The translations under genes were made by a program, and so were the position numbers. A model generated the notes under the pieces. That model saw nothing but the letters and a program-made list of their open reading frames with translations. It ran no database searches and was not told the origin of the DNA. A DNA stretch of 64,000 nucleotides from Hydrogenothermus marinus (GTDB lineage Bacteria; Aquificota; Aquificia; Aquificales; Hydrogenothermaceae), in contig NZ_REFO01000014.1 of NCBI RefSeq assembly GCF_003688665.1, positions 1 through 64,000 of the forward strand, read 5' to 3'. Shown here one piece after another: positions 7,121 through 16,730 of the stretch (its first letter is position 1; every line of letters starts with the position of its first letter).

Positions 7121-8449
7121 TTGTTTGAGCTTCTAACTGAAAAATTTTCAAATGTTGTTGAAAAATTAAAAAGAGCTAAAAAATTAGATGAAAAAACAGT
7201 AGATGAAGCACTTAAAGATATTAGAAGAGCCTTAATAGAAGCTGATGTAAATATAGAAGTAGTTCAAAAATTTTTAAATGATATAAAACAAAAATTAGTT
7301 GGCCAAGAAGTTATAAAAGGTTTAAATGCAGGTGAAACTGTAATAAAACTTATATATGATGAACTTTTAAATATTCTTGGCAAAGAAGAACCTTTAAAAA
7401 AAGCAGAAAAAACTCCTACTATTATAATGCTTGTTGGTCTTCAAGGTACCGGTAAAACAACTACCGCTGGTAAGCTTGCCAATTATTTAAAATCAAAAGG
7501 TTTTGCAGTTGGAGTTGCTTCTACTGATGTAAGAAGACCTGCAGCAGCAAAACAACTTTGCACCTTAGCAGAAAGTATAAATCTTCCATGTTTTGTAGAT
7601 GAAGAAGAAAAAGATGCTATAAAACTTACAGAAAAAGTAATAGAAAAAGCCAAAAATGCAGGGCTTTCATATCTAATTCTTGATACTGCAGGAAGACTTC
7701 ATATAGATCAAGAGTTAATGGATGAACTTGTAGAAATAAAAAATAAGGTTCATCCAACAGAGATTCTTTATGTTGCAGATGCAATGCAAGGTCAAGATGC
7801 AATAAATACTGCAAAAGAGTATCACGAAAAAGTTGGACTTACAGGGGTTATTTTAACAAAAGTTGATGGAGATGCAAAAGGTGGAATAGCTTTATCTGTA
7901 AGACAAGTTTTAGGGGTACCAATTAAATTTGTTGGAGTTGGAGAAAAAATAAATGATTTTGAACCTTTCCATCCAGATAGAATTGCACAAAGAATTCTTG
8001 GACTTGGTGATATTCAAAGTTTAATAGAAAAAATGCAAGCAGCTATAGATGAAGATAAAGCCGAGAAAATGGCTAAAAGAATGATGAATGCTGAATTTAC
8101 TCTTGAAGATTTAAAAGAGCAACTTCAGATGATAAAAAATCTTGGACCTCTTGAAAATATACTAAAAATGATACCTGGAATAGGAAGCAAAATAAAAGAT
8201 TTAAAAGTTGACAACAAACAGTTTGTAAAGATAGAAGCAATTATAAACTCAATGACTCCAGAAGAAAGACAAAATCCACATATCATAAATGGAAGTAGAA
8301 AAAAAAGAATAGCAAGAGGAAGTGGAACAACAATAATGGATGTAAATAAAGTTTTAAAGCAATATAAAGAGATGAAAAAATTGATGAAAAAAATGAAAAA
8401 ATCTGGTAAAATGAAACTTCCGTTTAATATGCCAAATTTACCATTTTAA
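7121..8449 (+). CDS. ffh: Signal recognition particle protein Ffh
   Basis: 442 residues. N domain (1-95), then the GTPase G domain with the P-loop GLQGTGKTTT at about 106-115, DTAGR near 190 and TKVDGDAKGG near 247, then a C-terminal Met-rich M domain (about 300-442, ending in a Lys/Met-rich tail) that binds SRP RNA and signal sequences. It directs nascent membrane proteins to FtsY. Translation starts at TTG (7121) behind AGAGG. It is first of ffh-rpsP-khpA, a gene order common in bacteria. I see no SRP RNA gene in the window. Confidence 0.97.
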   Translation: MFELLTEKFSNVVEKLKRAKKLDEKTVDEALKDIRRALIEADVNIEVVQKFLNDIKQKLVGQEVIKGLNAGETVIKLIYDELLNILGKEEPLKKAEKTPTIIMLVGLQGTGKTTTAGKLANYLKSKGFAVGVASTDVRRPAAAKQLCTLAESINLPCFVDEEEKDAIKLTEKVIEKAKNAGLSYLILDTAGRLHIDQELMDELVEIKNKVHPTEILYVADAMQGQDAINTAKEYHEKVGLTGVILTKVDGDAKGGIALSVRQVLGVPIKFVGVGEKINDFEPFHPDRIAQRILGLGDIQSLIEKMQAAIDEDKAEKMAKRMMNAEFTLEDLKEQLQMIKNLGPLENILKMIPGIGSKIKDLKVDNKQFVKIEAIINSMTPEERQNPHIINGSRKKRIARGSGTTIMDVNKVLKQYKEMKKLMKKMKKSGKMKLPFNMPNLPF

Positions 8450-8470
8450 AATTTAAGGAGGTATTAGTAG

Positions 8471-8728
8471 TTGGTTAAGATTAGACTTGCAAGATATGGA
8501 AGAAAGAAGCATCCAGTGTACAAGATGGTGGTAGTTGATAATAAAAAGCCAAGAGAGTCAGATTATATTGAGTATATTGGTACTTATGATCCAATATTAA
8601 AAACTGGAAATATAAATATTGAAAAAGCAAAAGTTTGGCTTGAAAAAGGAGCACAACCTACAGAAAGAGCTGCTAAAATCTTAAAAGCATTTGGATTAGA
8701 AGAAATTGAAATCCCAAAAGGAAAATAG
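8471..8728 (+). CDS. rpsP: 30S ribosomal protein S16
   Basis: 85 residues with the S16 signature VKIRLARYGRKKHPVYKMVV at the N-terminus and the IGTYDP block. Binds 16S rRNA in the body of the small subunit. Start is TTG at 8471, with AAGGAGG about seven bases before it. It lies between ffh and khpA with gaps of 21 and 12 bases, so the three are an operon. Confidence 0.97.
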   Translation: MVKIRLARYGRKKHPVYKMVVVDNKKPRESDYIEYIGTYDPILKTGNINIEKAKVWLEKGAQPTERAAKILKAFGLEEIEIPKGK

Positions 8729-8740
8729 GAGGTAGAAGAG

Positions 8741-8980
8741 ATGAGCAAACTTCAAGAATTAGTTGAATTCACAGCTAAAGCACTTGTAGATCACCCAGAT
8801 AGAGTAGAAGTTAAAGAAATAGAGGGTGAAAAAACTACTGTTATAGAATTAAAAGTTGCTCCAGAAGACCTTGGAAAAGTAATTGGAAGACAAGGTAGAA
8901 CTGCAAGAGCTATCAGAACATTACTTGCGGCAGTTGCAAGAAAGCAAAACAAAAGAGCAGTTCTTGAAATATTAGAATAA
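8741..8980 (+). CDS. khpA: KH-domain RNA-binding protein KhpA
   Basis: 79 residues, a single type II KH domain with the RNA-contact loop GRQG (in [18 protein letters not shown]). KhpA, usually encoded right after rpsP, works with KhpB/Jag as a global RNA chaperone affecting cell division and envelope growth. Start ATG behind GGAGG. Last gene of the ffh operon; a hairpin terminator follows. Confidence 0.93.
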   Translation: MSKLQELVEFTAKALVDHPDRVEVKEIEGEKTTVIELKVAPEDLGKVIGRQGRTARAIRTLLAAVARKQNKRAVLEILE

Positions 8981-8984
8981 AAAT

Positions 8985-9003
8985 AGGGGCTTTTAGCCCC
9001 TTT
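8985..9003 (+). terminator. Terminator of the ffh-rpsP-khpA operon
   Basis: Seven-base stem AGGGGCT/AGCCCCT with a TTT loop, followed by a short T run, five bases after the khpA stop. Confidence 0.7.
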
Positions 9004-9110
9004 AAATAAAAATATTAAATCTATCATTCTCAATCATTTAAATTAAACAAAATTATTTTTCTATTCAAAATTTAATCAAAAATTATCCAAATAAAAAAAT
9101 ATCTCAATTA

Positions 9111-9119
9111 TGCTAAAAT
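9111..9119 (+). promoter_or_regulatory. Extended -10 promoter of the murC operon
   Basis: TGCTAAAAT, 53 bases before the murC ATG, in an otherwise featureless AT-rich gap after the khpA terminator. Confidence 0.4.
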
Positions 9120-9172
9120 CCTTTAAAATAAACAGTAAAATTTTTCTATAAAAATCAAAAAAGGTGCTTTGT

Positions 9173-10546
9173 ATGTTTAGAGGAAGAGTAAAAAATATTC
9201 ATTTTGTTGGTATTGGTGGTTCTGGTATGAATGGAATTGCCCATGTCCTTTTAAATCTTGGATTTAATGTCTCAGGTTCTGATTTGAAAGAAAGTAGTAC
9301 TGTTTTAAATCTAAAAAATATGGGAGCAAAAGTATTTATTGGACATAATCCTAAAAATGTAATAGGTGCAGATGTTGTTGTTTATTCCTCAGCAGTAAAA
9401 GAAGATAATCCTGAGATAGTGGAAGCTAAAAAGCTTGGGATTCCTGTAATACCAAGAGGAGAAATGCTTGCAGAACTTATGAGATTTAAATATGGTATAG
9501 CAATTGCAGGAAGTCATGGAAAAACAACAACAACTTCAATGGTAGGAACAATACTTGCCAAAACAGGATATGACCCAACTATTGTAATTGGTGGAAAATT
9601 AGAGACATTTGGAAGTAATGCAAAACTTGGAAGAGGTGATTTTTTAGTAGCAGAATCAGATGAAAGTGATGGTTCTTTTTTAAGACTTTCACCAACTATT
9701 ATTTCTATTAATAATATAGATTTAGAGCATGTTGGATATTACAAAGATTTAGATGATATAAAAAAGGCATTTATAGATTTTGCAAATAAAATTCCATTTT
9801 ATGGAGCAGTAGCATTAAATATAGATGATAAAAATATAAAAGATATTTTGCCTTCAATAGAAAAAAGAGTTATTAAGTTTGCAATTGAAGATAAAAATGC
9901 AGATATAGTAGCTTATGATTTAAATCTAGAAAATGGAAGATATAGATTTAAAGTTAATGATTTTGGAGAGATACATCTTTCTATTCCAGGAAAACATAAT
10001 ATTTATAATGCTCTTGCATCAATATCTATAGCTACAGAGCTTAATATACCTTTTTGTGTAATTAAAGAAACCTTAGAAAACTTTAAAAATGCAAATAGAA
10101 GATTTGATATAAAATTTGATGGAAAGATTAAAGTCATTGATGATTATGCCCATCATCCATCTGAGATTAAAGCTACTATTTCAGCTGCAAATGATATGTA
10201 TCAAAATAAAAACAGATTAATAACTATTTTCCAACCTCATAGATATACAAGACTTGCCTCTTTATTTGATGAATTTGTAGATAGCTTTAAAGATAGTGAT
10301 ATTATAATTATTACAGATATATATTCAGCAGGAGAAAAGCAGATAGAAGTAGTTTCAGGAGAGAAATTAGCAGAAACTATAAAAGAAAAGCTAAATAAGC
10401 AGGTTTATTTTGCAAAATATCTTTCTGATGTTGAAAATATAACAAAAGATATAATAAAAGAAAATGATGTAATTTTAGTGCTTGGAGCAGGAAATATTAC
10501 ACAAGTTGCAGAAAGCTTGGCTAAATATTTTAGGGGAGAAAAATGA
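9173..10546 (+). CDS. murC: UDP-N-acetylmuramate--L-alanine ligase
   Basis: 457 residues. N-terminal Rossmann motif HFVGIGGSGMNGIA, the ATP-binding GSHGKTTTTS of Mur ligases, and the Mur C-terminal domain with DDYAHHPSEI. It adds the first L-alanine to UDP-MurNAc for peptidoglycan. I place the start at ATG 9173; the GTG at 9164 overlaps the ribosome site AAAAAGG and would be too close. No other mur or fts genes are adjacent, so murC here is separate from a dcw cluster; it is the first gene of a long overlapping run ending at 17861. Confidence 0.95.
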   Translation: MFRGRVKNIHFVGIGGSGMNGIAHVLLNLGFNVSGSDLKESSTVLNLKNMGAKVFIGHNPKNVIGADVVVYSSAVKEDNPEIVEAKKLGIPVIPRGEMLAELMRFKYGIAIAGSHGKTTTTSMVGTILAKTGYDPTIVIGGKLETFGSNAKLGRGDFLVAESDESDGSFLRLSPTIISINNIDLEHVGYYKDLDDIKKAFIDFANKIPFYGAVALNIDDKNIKDILPSIEKRVIKFAIEDKNADIVAYDLNLENGRYRFKVNDFGEIHLSIPGKHNIYNALASISIATELNIPFCVIKETLENFKNANRRFDIKFDGKIKVIDDYAHHPSEIKATISAANDMYQNKNRLITIFQPHRYTRLASLFDEFVDSFKDSDIIIITDIYSAGEKQIEVVSGEKLAETIKEKLNKQVYFAKYLSDVENITKDIIKENDVILVLGAGNITQVAESLAKYFRGEK

Positions 10547-11883
10547 GATTTGGATTTGTAAATGAAAAAAATATGGCTTTATTAACAGACCTTTATGAGC
10601 TTACAATGGCTCAAGTTTATCTAAAAGAAAATAGAACAAAAACAGCTATATTTGATTTTTATATAAGACCTACCAAAAAAAGAACCTTTTTCTTAAATGC
10701 AGGACTTGAACAGCTTTTATACTATCTTGAGAATATAAAATTTACAGATGAAGATATTCAGTATTTAAAAGAAAAAGGATTTGAAGATTTCTTCTTAGAT
10801 TATCTTAAGAACTTTAAATTTACAGGAAATATTTATGCAGTAGAAGAAGGAGAGATTGTATTTCCAAATGAGCCTATTGTTCAGGTAGAGGCACCTTTAC
10901 CTGAAGCACAAATAATAGAAACATTTTTAATAAATACTCTTCAACATCCAATACTTGTTGCAACAAAAGCTATAAGATGTAATATAGCAGGAGATTTTAA
11001 AAAGATTTTAGTTGATTTTGGTTTAAGAAGAGCCCATGGAACAGATGCAGGAATGAAAGCAGCAAGAGCCTCATATATTGGAGGATTTGCAGGAACTTCA
11101 AATGTTCTTGCAGGTAAAGAGTATAATATCCCAATAGTTGGTACAATGGCACACTCATTTATACTTTCTTATTTTGATGAAGAAAAGGCTTTTGAAGCAT
11201 TTGCAAAACAATATCCAGAAAATACCATTTTTTTAATAGATACTTTTGATACTATAAAAGGTTTAAAAAACGCATTAAAAGCAGTAAAAAAACTAAATAT
11301 GAAAAGCTTTAAAGGAGTTAGATTAGATAGTGGAGATTTAGTAAAACTTTCAAAAGAAGTTAGAAAAATACTTGATGAAGAAGGATATAAAGATGCAAAA
11401 ATAATAGCAAGTGGTTCCATAGATGAGTATAAAATAAAAGAACATATTGAAAAAAATGCACCTATTGATGGGTATGGAGTAGGAACAAAATTAGTAGTTT
11501 CTTCTGATCTTCCTTATCTTGATTGTGCTTATAAACTTGTTGAGTATGATGGAAGACCTGTCATGAAATTTAGCCCACATAAGATAACTTTACCATCTAA
11601 AAAACAAGTATTTAGACAGTTTGAAAATGGCAAATTTAAAGAAGATACCGTAGGTTTATATGATGAAAATTTAGAGGGAAAACCATTACTAAAAAAAGTG
11701 ATGGAAAATGGAAAAGTATGTATAAATCTACCGACCTTAGAAAAAATAAAAGAAAAAGCAATTAATAATGTAAAAAAACTACCAAAACAGTTTTTAAATA
11801 TTGGAAATGAGATAGAATATATTCCTTCAATTTCAGAAAATTTAAAAAAGGTAGTTGAAAAACTAAAAGAAGAGATAAAATGA
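10543..11883 (+). CDS. pncB: Nicotinate phosphoribosyltransferase
   Basis: 446 residues. Begins with NMALLTDLYELTMAQ, typical of the family, and contains GLRRAHGTDAGMKAARASY, GTMAHSF and the phosphate-binding IIASGSIDEY block. It makes nicotinate mononucleotide from nicotinate and PRPP for NAD salvage. Its ATG overlaps the murC stop (ATGA), so the two are translationally coupled, and its own TGA overlaps the next start in the same way. Confidence 0.93.
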   Translation: MRFGFVNEKNMALLTDLYELTMAQVYLKENRTKTAIFDFYIRPTKKRTFFLNAGLEQLLYYLENIKFTDEDIQYLKEKGFEDFFLDYLKNFKFTGNIYAVEEGEIVFPNEPIVQVEAPLPEAQIIETFLINTLQHPILVATKAIRCNIAGDFKKILVDFGLRRAHGTDAGMKAARASYIGGFAGTSNVLAGKEYNIPIVGTMAHSFILSYFDEEKAFEAFAKQYPENTIFLIDTFDTIKGLKNALKAVKKLNMKSFKGVRLDSGDLVKLSKEVRKILDEEGYKDAKIIASGSIDEYKIKEHIEKNAPIDGYGVGTKLVVSSDLPYLDCAYKLVEYDGRPVMKFSPHKITLPSKKQVFRQFENGKFKEDTVGLYDENLEGKPLLKKVMENGKVCINLPTLEKIKEKAINNVKKLPKQFLNIGNEIEYIPSISENLKKVVEKLKEEIK

Positions 11884-12743
11884 GAAAAATATTAATATTA
11901 TTATTACTTTCAATTTATACATCTTTTGCTATAACAATTACAACGACAGTTAAATCAGTTGCAGATATTGTAAAAGAGATTACAAAAGAAAAAGCTAAAG
12001 TTTATTATATTATTCCACCAAATGCATCTATTCATACTTATGAGTATAAAGCATCTGATTTAAAAAAGGTTTATCAATCAGATATATTTTTATACATTGG
12101 CTCAGGAGAACCTAATATTAATAATATAATTAAATTATTACCAAAAGGTAAACAGATAAAGGTTTCAGATATTAAAGGAATAAAACTTATTAAAGAGTTT
12201 GAATTTAAAGAACATACTGAAGAACAGAAACACCACCATGAAACATTTCACCCTGCATTATGGCTTGACCCTGAAAACGCAAAAATAATAGCAAAAGCAG
12301 TTTATAAAAGATTAATAAAAATAGACCCAAGGAATAAGAGAATTTATGAAAAAAATCTAAAATCTTTTGAGAAAAAAGTAGATGAAATAATAAAATATGG
12401 AAAAGATAAAATAAATAAACTAAAAAATAAAAATTTTATCTCTTACCATTATGCTTGGCCATACTTTACAAAAAGATTTGGACTTAAATATTTAGCAGTT
12501 ATTGAACTTGGACATGGTAGAGAGCCAACACCAAAACATATTATAAAATTAATTAATTTAATAAAAACAAATCATATAAAATCAATTTTTGCGGCAAAAC
12601 AGTTTTATAATCCTAAATATGCAGATCTTGTAAAAAATGCTACAAAGGTAAATATTATATTTTTAGACCCTTTTGGAATAAATAAAAATTATATCCAGAT
12701 GATTAAATTTAATATTGATAAAGTTTATGAAGGTTTAAAATAA
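11880..12743 (+). CDS. Metal (zinc/manganese-type) ABC transporter substrate-binding protein
   Basis: 287 residues of the ZnuA/TroA cluster A-I family. A signal peptide covers residues 1-17 (LILLLLSIYTSFA). Likely metal ligands are His52 (ASIHTYEY), a His in FHPALWLDPENA around 129, a His in FISYHYAWPYF and an Asp in the LDPFG block near the C-terminus; a short His-rich loop EQKHHHETFH precedes the second. It would capture zinc or manganese in the periplasm. No permease or ATPase gene is adjacent, so it must partner with proteins encoded elsewhere. It overlaps pncB by four bases. Confidence 0.82.
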   Translation: MRKILILLLLSIYTSFAITITTTVKSVADIVKEITKEKAKVYYIIPPNASIHTYEYKASDLKKVYQSDIFLYIGSGEPNINNIIKLLPKGKQIKVSDIKGIKLIKEFEFKEHTEEQKHHHETFHPALWLDPENAKIIAKAVYKRLIKIDPRNKRIYEKNLKSFEKKVDEIIKYGKDKINKLKNKNFISYHYAWPYFTKRFGLKYLAVIELGHGREPTPKHIIKLINLIKTNHIKSIFAAKQFYNPKYADLVKNATKVNIIFLDPFGINKNYIQMIKFNIDKVYEGLK

Positions 12744-12744
12744 G

Positions 12745-13479
12745 ATGGAAAGTTTTTTAAAGATAAATTTAAAAAAATATGCAGTAATTGGTGATGCACA
12801 TGGTTGTTATTATGAATTAAAAGAACTTATAGAAAAAATATGGTCTAAATATGGAGAAGATACATTTATAATCAGTGTTGGAGATAATATAGATAGAGGA
12901 GATTATAATCTAAAAACTCTTGAATTTTGTATGGATTTGCACAAAAAAGGAAAATTTTTAGAAGTTCAAAGTAATCATATGGATAAATTTATTAGATGGT
13001 TAAAAGGAAATGATGTAAAAATAAGTTATGGTATGCAAAAAACAGTAGAAGAGTTTAACTCTTTACCAGAAAAAGCTAAAGAAAATTTAAAAAACAAAAT
13101 CTTAGAATATTACGAAAAAATACCTTTATATCTTATTGTAAATAACAATGAATCTGTAATAGCCCATGCAGGAATAAAAGATGAGATGATAGGGAAAGTT
13201 TCAAAAAAGATAAAAAGTTTTGTTTTATATGGAGAAACAACAGGAAGATTTTTAGAAAATGGTTTTCCTGAAAGATTAGATTGGACTATAAATAGAAAAG
13301 TAAAACCAGATAGTCCTAAAATTATTTATGGCCATACTGTTTATGAAGAACCTTATATAAATAATAAATGTTATGGTATAGATACAGGTTGTGTTTTAGG
13401 AAATAAATTAACAGCATATCTTCCAAGAGAAGATAAATTTGAGTTTGTAAAAGCAAAAAAACAGTATTACAGCTTTTAA
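12745..13479 (+). CDS. Calcineurin-like metallophosphoesterase (PPP/ApaH-like)
   Basis: 244 residues. Metal-site motifs in order: GDAHG (Asp17, His19), GDNIDRG (Asp47, Asp50) and SNHMD (Asn77, His78), the last replacing the usual GNHE; later HAG near residue 143 and GH near 196. Such enzymes act as protein Ser/Thr phosphatases or as diadenosine tetraphosphate hydrolases of the PrpE/ApaH type; the sequence does not decide which. One base separates it from the preceding binding-protein gene and nine from aguA. Confidence 0.8.
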   Translation: MESFLKINLKKYAVIGDAHGCYYELKELIEKIWSKYGEDTFIISVGDNIDRGDYNLKTLEFCMDLHKKGKFLEVQSNHMDKFIRWLKGNDVKISYGMQKTVEEFNSLPEKAKENLKNKILEYYEKIPLYLIVNNNESVIAHAGIKDEMIGKVSKKIKSFVLYGETTGRFLENGFPERLDWTINRKVKPDSPKIIYGHTVYEEPYINNKCYGIDTGCVLGNKLTAYLPREDKFEFVKAKKQYYSF

Positions 13480-13488
13480 GGAGAGTAT

Positions 13489-14508
13489 ATGTATTTACCA
13501 CCAGAATGGTATAAACATTATGGAACTTGGACTACCTACCCTCAAAATCCAGAAACCTTTTTTGATAATTTAGAAAAAGCTCAAAATGAGTTTGCTTTAA
13601 TGGTTAAATATATCTCTGAAAGTGAAAAAGTTCATATTAATGTTGATAATGAGGAAAATAAAAGAGATTTAGAAAAAAAATTAAAAAAAGTAGATGCACT
13701 GCAAAAAAATATAAATATACATATTATCCCTACAAATGATTGTTGGAACAGAGATTTTGGAGCTATCTTTGTAAAAGATAATAAAGACTGGATAGGCCTT
13801 GATTTTGAATTTAACTCTTGGGGTGGGAAATATCCTTATGATTTAGACAATCAAGTAGCATCAAAAATGTGCCAGATTTTAAATAAAAAATGTCAAAAAA
13901 TAGATATGGTTTTAGAAGGTGGTTCAATAGATGTAAATGGAGCAGGTAGTTTACTAACAACAGAAAGCTGTCTTTTAAATAAAAATAGAAATCCTCAATT
14001 AACAAAAGAAGATATAGAAAATAATCTAAAAAAATATTTTGGAGTAAAACAAGTTTTATGGCTTAAAGAAGGTATTGTTGGAGATGATACTGATGGCCAT
14101 ATAGATGATATTACAAGATTTGTAAATGAAAATACTATAATTACTGTTATTGAAGAAGATAAAGAAGATGAAAATTATCTACCATTAAAAGAAAATTTAG
14201 AGCTTTTAAAAAGCTTTAAAGATACTAATGGAAATAATTTCAATATAATCACGATACCTATGCCAGAGCCTCAATATTTTGATTTTCCAGAAGAAAAAAA
14301 TTATAGACTTCCTGCAAGTTATGCAAACTTTTATATTACTAATAAATATGTTCTTGTACCAACTTTTAATTGTAAACAAGATAAAATAGCTATTGAAATA
14401 CTTCAAAAAATATTTAATGATAAAAAAGTAATAGGAATATATGCTTATGATATTTTAATAGGCCTTGGAGGCTTCCATTGCTTAACTATGCAAATACCTC
14501 AACTTTAA
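13489..14508 (+). CDS. aguA: Agmatine deiminase (PAD-type amidinotransferase fold)
   Basis: 339 residues. N-terminus PPEWYKHYGTWTTYPQNPETF, NDCWNRDFGAIFV, LEGGSIDVNG and DDTDGHIDD carry the conserved acidic and His residues. The catalytic cysteine is Cys331 in GLGGFHCLTMQ, near the C-terminus as in the family. It converts agmatine to N-carbamoylputrescine, the arginine-based route to polyamines, which fits with speD at 56010. No N-carbamoylputrescine amidase gene is adjacent. Start ATG behind AAGGAG. Its last 31 bases overlap the next gene. Confidence 0.9.
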   Translation: MYLPPEWYKHYGTWTTYPQNPETFFDNLEKAQNEFALMVKYISESEKVHINVDNEENKRDLEKKLKKVDALQKNINIHIIPTNDCWNRDFGAIFVKDNKDWIGLDFEFNSWGGKYPYDLDNQVASKMCQILNKKCQKIDMVLEGGSIDVNGAGSLLTTESCLLNKNRNPQLTKEDIENNLKKYFGVKQVLWLKEGIVGDDTDGHIDDITRFVNENTIITVIEEDKEDENYLPLKENLELLKSFKDTNGNNFNIITIPMPEPQYFDFPEEKNYRLPASYANFYITNKYVLVPTFNCKQDKIAIEILQKIFNDKKVIGIYAYDILIGLGGFHCLTMQIPQL

Positions 14509-16283
14509 TTTTACTTGCTTTTTTTATATTTTCTTTTGGAAAACCTTATAAAAATGAAGTTATTGTTTATTTAAAAAGTAATATTTCTACTCAAAGTATA
14601 AAAGGATTATCTATAGTTAGCAAAAAAGGAAAAAAAGTAGTAATAAAACTTCCAAAAAATGAAACAATGGAAAGTTTTATCCAGAAACTAAAAAAAGATG
14701 AAAATGTTTTACTTGCTATTCCAAACTATATAATAAAAAAACAGCTTATTCCAAATGATCCTTTCTATCCTTATCAATGGTATTTAAAAAAAATAGGAAT
14801 GGAAGATGCTTGGAATATTTCAATAGGATCAAATACTGTCTATGTTGCAGTACTTGATACAGGTGTAGATTATAATCATCCTGATTTGAAAGAACATATC
14901 TGGCTAAATACAGGAGAAACCCTTGGACAAGATTTAAACAACAATGGTATAGATGATGGATGTGAAGATAATATAGATAATGATAATAATGGATATATAG
15001 ATGATTGTTATGGATATGATGCTTTACAAGGAAAAGGAAGTGCTTTAGATAATGATGGACATGGAACCCATGTTTCAGGAATTATAGGGGCAGTAAGTGA
15101 TAATTTAGAGGGAATAGCAGGAATAAACTGGAATATAAAAATAATTCCTTGTAAATTTTTAAATAAAAACGGAGAAGGAGACCTTAATCATTTAATTGAA
15201 TGTTTAAAATATGTAAAAAAATTAAAAGATAGTGGTTTAAATATAGTTGCAGTAAATGCCAGTTATGGTTATGATGCTATTCCTGAAATTTTAAATATAG
15301 ATTGTAATAATCCAGATTACTCAGAAACAGAAAAATGTTTAATGAAATCAATAAATGCAGTTTTTACCGTAGCCGCAGGTAATAGTAGTAATAATAATGA
15401 TATTTCCACTTTTTTACCTTGTAATTATTCTACAGTTTTAGATAATGTAATATGTGTTGGAGCAACTAATAGACAGGATAAAAGAGCATATTTTTCAAAT
15501 TATGGAGTAAAAACAGTTGATATTTTTGCACCAGGAGGAGAGTTTGTAAGTTCAGAAAACTGTAGTGAAGGTATTTTAAGTACATATCTTCCATTTAACA
15601 ATAGTTATGAAGAGGCTTATGCATGTGCAGTAGGAACTTCCCAAGCATCACCAGTTGTAGCAGGAGCAGTAGCTCTTTTATATTCTATAAATCCTAATTT
15701 AACACCGAAACAGGTAAAAGATAAAGTTTTAACAACTGGAGATAATATTATTTCTTTATCCGGATATTCTTTAAGTTGTAATAGAGTAAATGTATATAAT
15801 CTTTTAAAAGATGAAATAAATCCTAAAATATGTATTGATAAACCTATTAATGAAGAAGATGGTAATTATTCCTACTATTTTGGTAATTTTAATATAGGGA
15901 AAATAAAAGATATTACATTTAATATAAAAAATTCAGGAAATGATATTTTAAGTATTGGAAATATTACTCTTAAAAATAATCCTTATTTTCAGATTATTTT
16001 TGATAACTGTTCTAATAGAAATCTAAATACATTTGAAAGTTGTAGTTTAACCCTAAGGTTTTCTGCAAGCTCTACAGGAATTAAAGTATCAATTTTAAAC
16101 ATACCTAATAATACATATTATCAAAATTTAGAAATTAATCTACGAGCAGATGTATATGATAATAGAGGTGGTGGAGGTGGTGGTTGCTCATTTTCTAAAA
16201 ATAATTTTAATATTGCTTGGTTTTTATTTATATTACTGATAATATTAAAAAGAAAGGTTATTAAATGGAAGAACTTATACTAG
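14478..16283 (+). CDS. Secreted S8 subtilase with choice-of-anchor-D-like domain and Gly6-Cys C-terminal anchor
   Basis: 601 residues from a TTG start inside aguA; no other usable start precedes the signal peptide (hydrophobic residues 9-20). A propeptide (about 25-90) is followed by the catalytic domain: Asp127 (AVLDTG), His195 (DGHGTHVSG), oxyanion Asn302 (AAGNS) and Ser388 (GTSQASP). An Asp/Asn-rich insert (152-176, DLNNNGIDDG...DNDNNGYIDD) looks like a calcium-binding loop. Residues about 455-558 form a beta-rich domain of the choice-of-anchor D/ASPM-SPD2-Hydin kind. The end is Gly564-Gly569, Cys570, a hydrophobic segment (577-590), then KRKVIKWK, resembling C-terminal sorting signals. 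Many cysteines suggest disulfides. Probably a cell-surface protease. Confidence 0.88.
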   Translation: MLNYANTSTLILLAFFIFSFGKPYKNEVIVYLKSNISTQSIKGLSIVSKKGKKVVIKLPKNETMESFIQKLKKDENVLLAIPNYIIKKQLIPNDPFYPYQWYLKKIGMEDAWNISIGSNTVYVAVLDTGVDYNHPDLKEHIWLNTGETLGQDLNNNGIDDGCEDNIDNDNNGYIDDCYGYDALQGKGSALDNDGHGTHVSGIIGAVSDNLEGIAGINWNIKIIPCKFLNKNGEGDLNHLIECLKYVKKLKDSGLNIVAVNASYGYDAIPEILNIDCNNPDYSETEKCLMKSINAVFTVAAGNSSNNNDISTFLPCNYSTVLDNVICVGATNRQDKRAYFSNYGVKTVDIFAPGGEFVSSENCSEGILSTYLPFNNSYEEAYACAVGTSQASPVVAGAVALLYSINPNLTPKQVKDKVLTTGDNIISLSGYSLSCNRVNVYNLLKDEINPKICIDKPINEEDGNYSYYFGNFNIGKIKDITFNIKNSGNDILSIGNITLKNNPYFQIIFDNCSNRNLNTFESCSLTLRFSASSTGIKVSILNIPNNTYYQNLEINLRADVYDNRGGGGGGCSFSKNNFNIAWFLFILLIILKRKVIKWKNLY

Positions 16284-16729
16284 TAATTCATATTTTAGTG
16301 GCTTCTTTTTGGATAGGTGGAATGCTTTTTATGGCAATAGTTTTATCGCCTTATGTTAGAAAATTACCTCTTGATTTTAAAAATAAAGCAGAAGTTTATC
16401 AAGAAGTTGGAAAAAGATATAGTTTTTGGGGTACAGTAATTGGACTTCCTGTCTTATTTATTACTGGTGTTTTTAATGCTTATTTTATTGGAGGAATAAA
16501 ATCTTTTAATCTTTTTTTACAAGATTTACCTTATACAAATACTTTAAAATTAAAAATTTTTCTATTTATAATTACTACAATTATTGCAGTTATTCATGAT
16601 TTTTATTTTGGTCCAAAAGCTCATTTAACAGAAAAATATAAAAAGATAACAAGGATATTTGGTATAACTAACCTTATTATTGGTATTTTGATAATATATT
16701 TTGCAGTAAAACTAAGATTAGGCGGTTAA
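16265..16729 (+). CDS. Four-helix membrane protein, CopD-like
   Basis: 154 residues with about four hydrophobic segments (2-25, 53-77, 92-112, 127-148). The start LILVIHILVASFWIGGMLF, with His and Trp in the first helix, resembles the CopD/DUF4149-type membrane family, which includes copper-resistance and b-heme-like proteins. Function is not certain. It overlaps the subtilase gene by 19 bases and is followed one base later by another membrane protein gene, so all are likely co-transcribed. Confidence 0.55.
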   Translation: MEELILVIHILVASFWIGGMLFMAIVLSPYVRKLPLDFKNKAEVYQEVGKRYSFWGTVIGLPVLFITGVFNAYFIGGIKSFNLFLQDLPYTNTLKLKIFLFIITTIIAVIHDFYFGPKAHLTEKYKKITRIFGITNLIIGILIIYFAVKLRLGG

Positions 16730-16730
16730 A

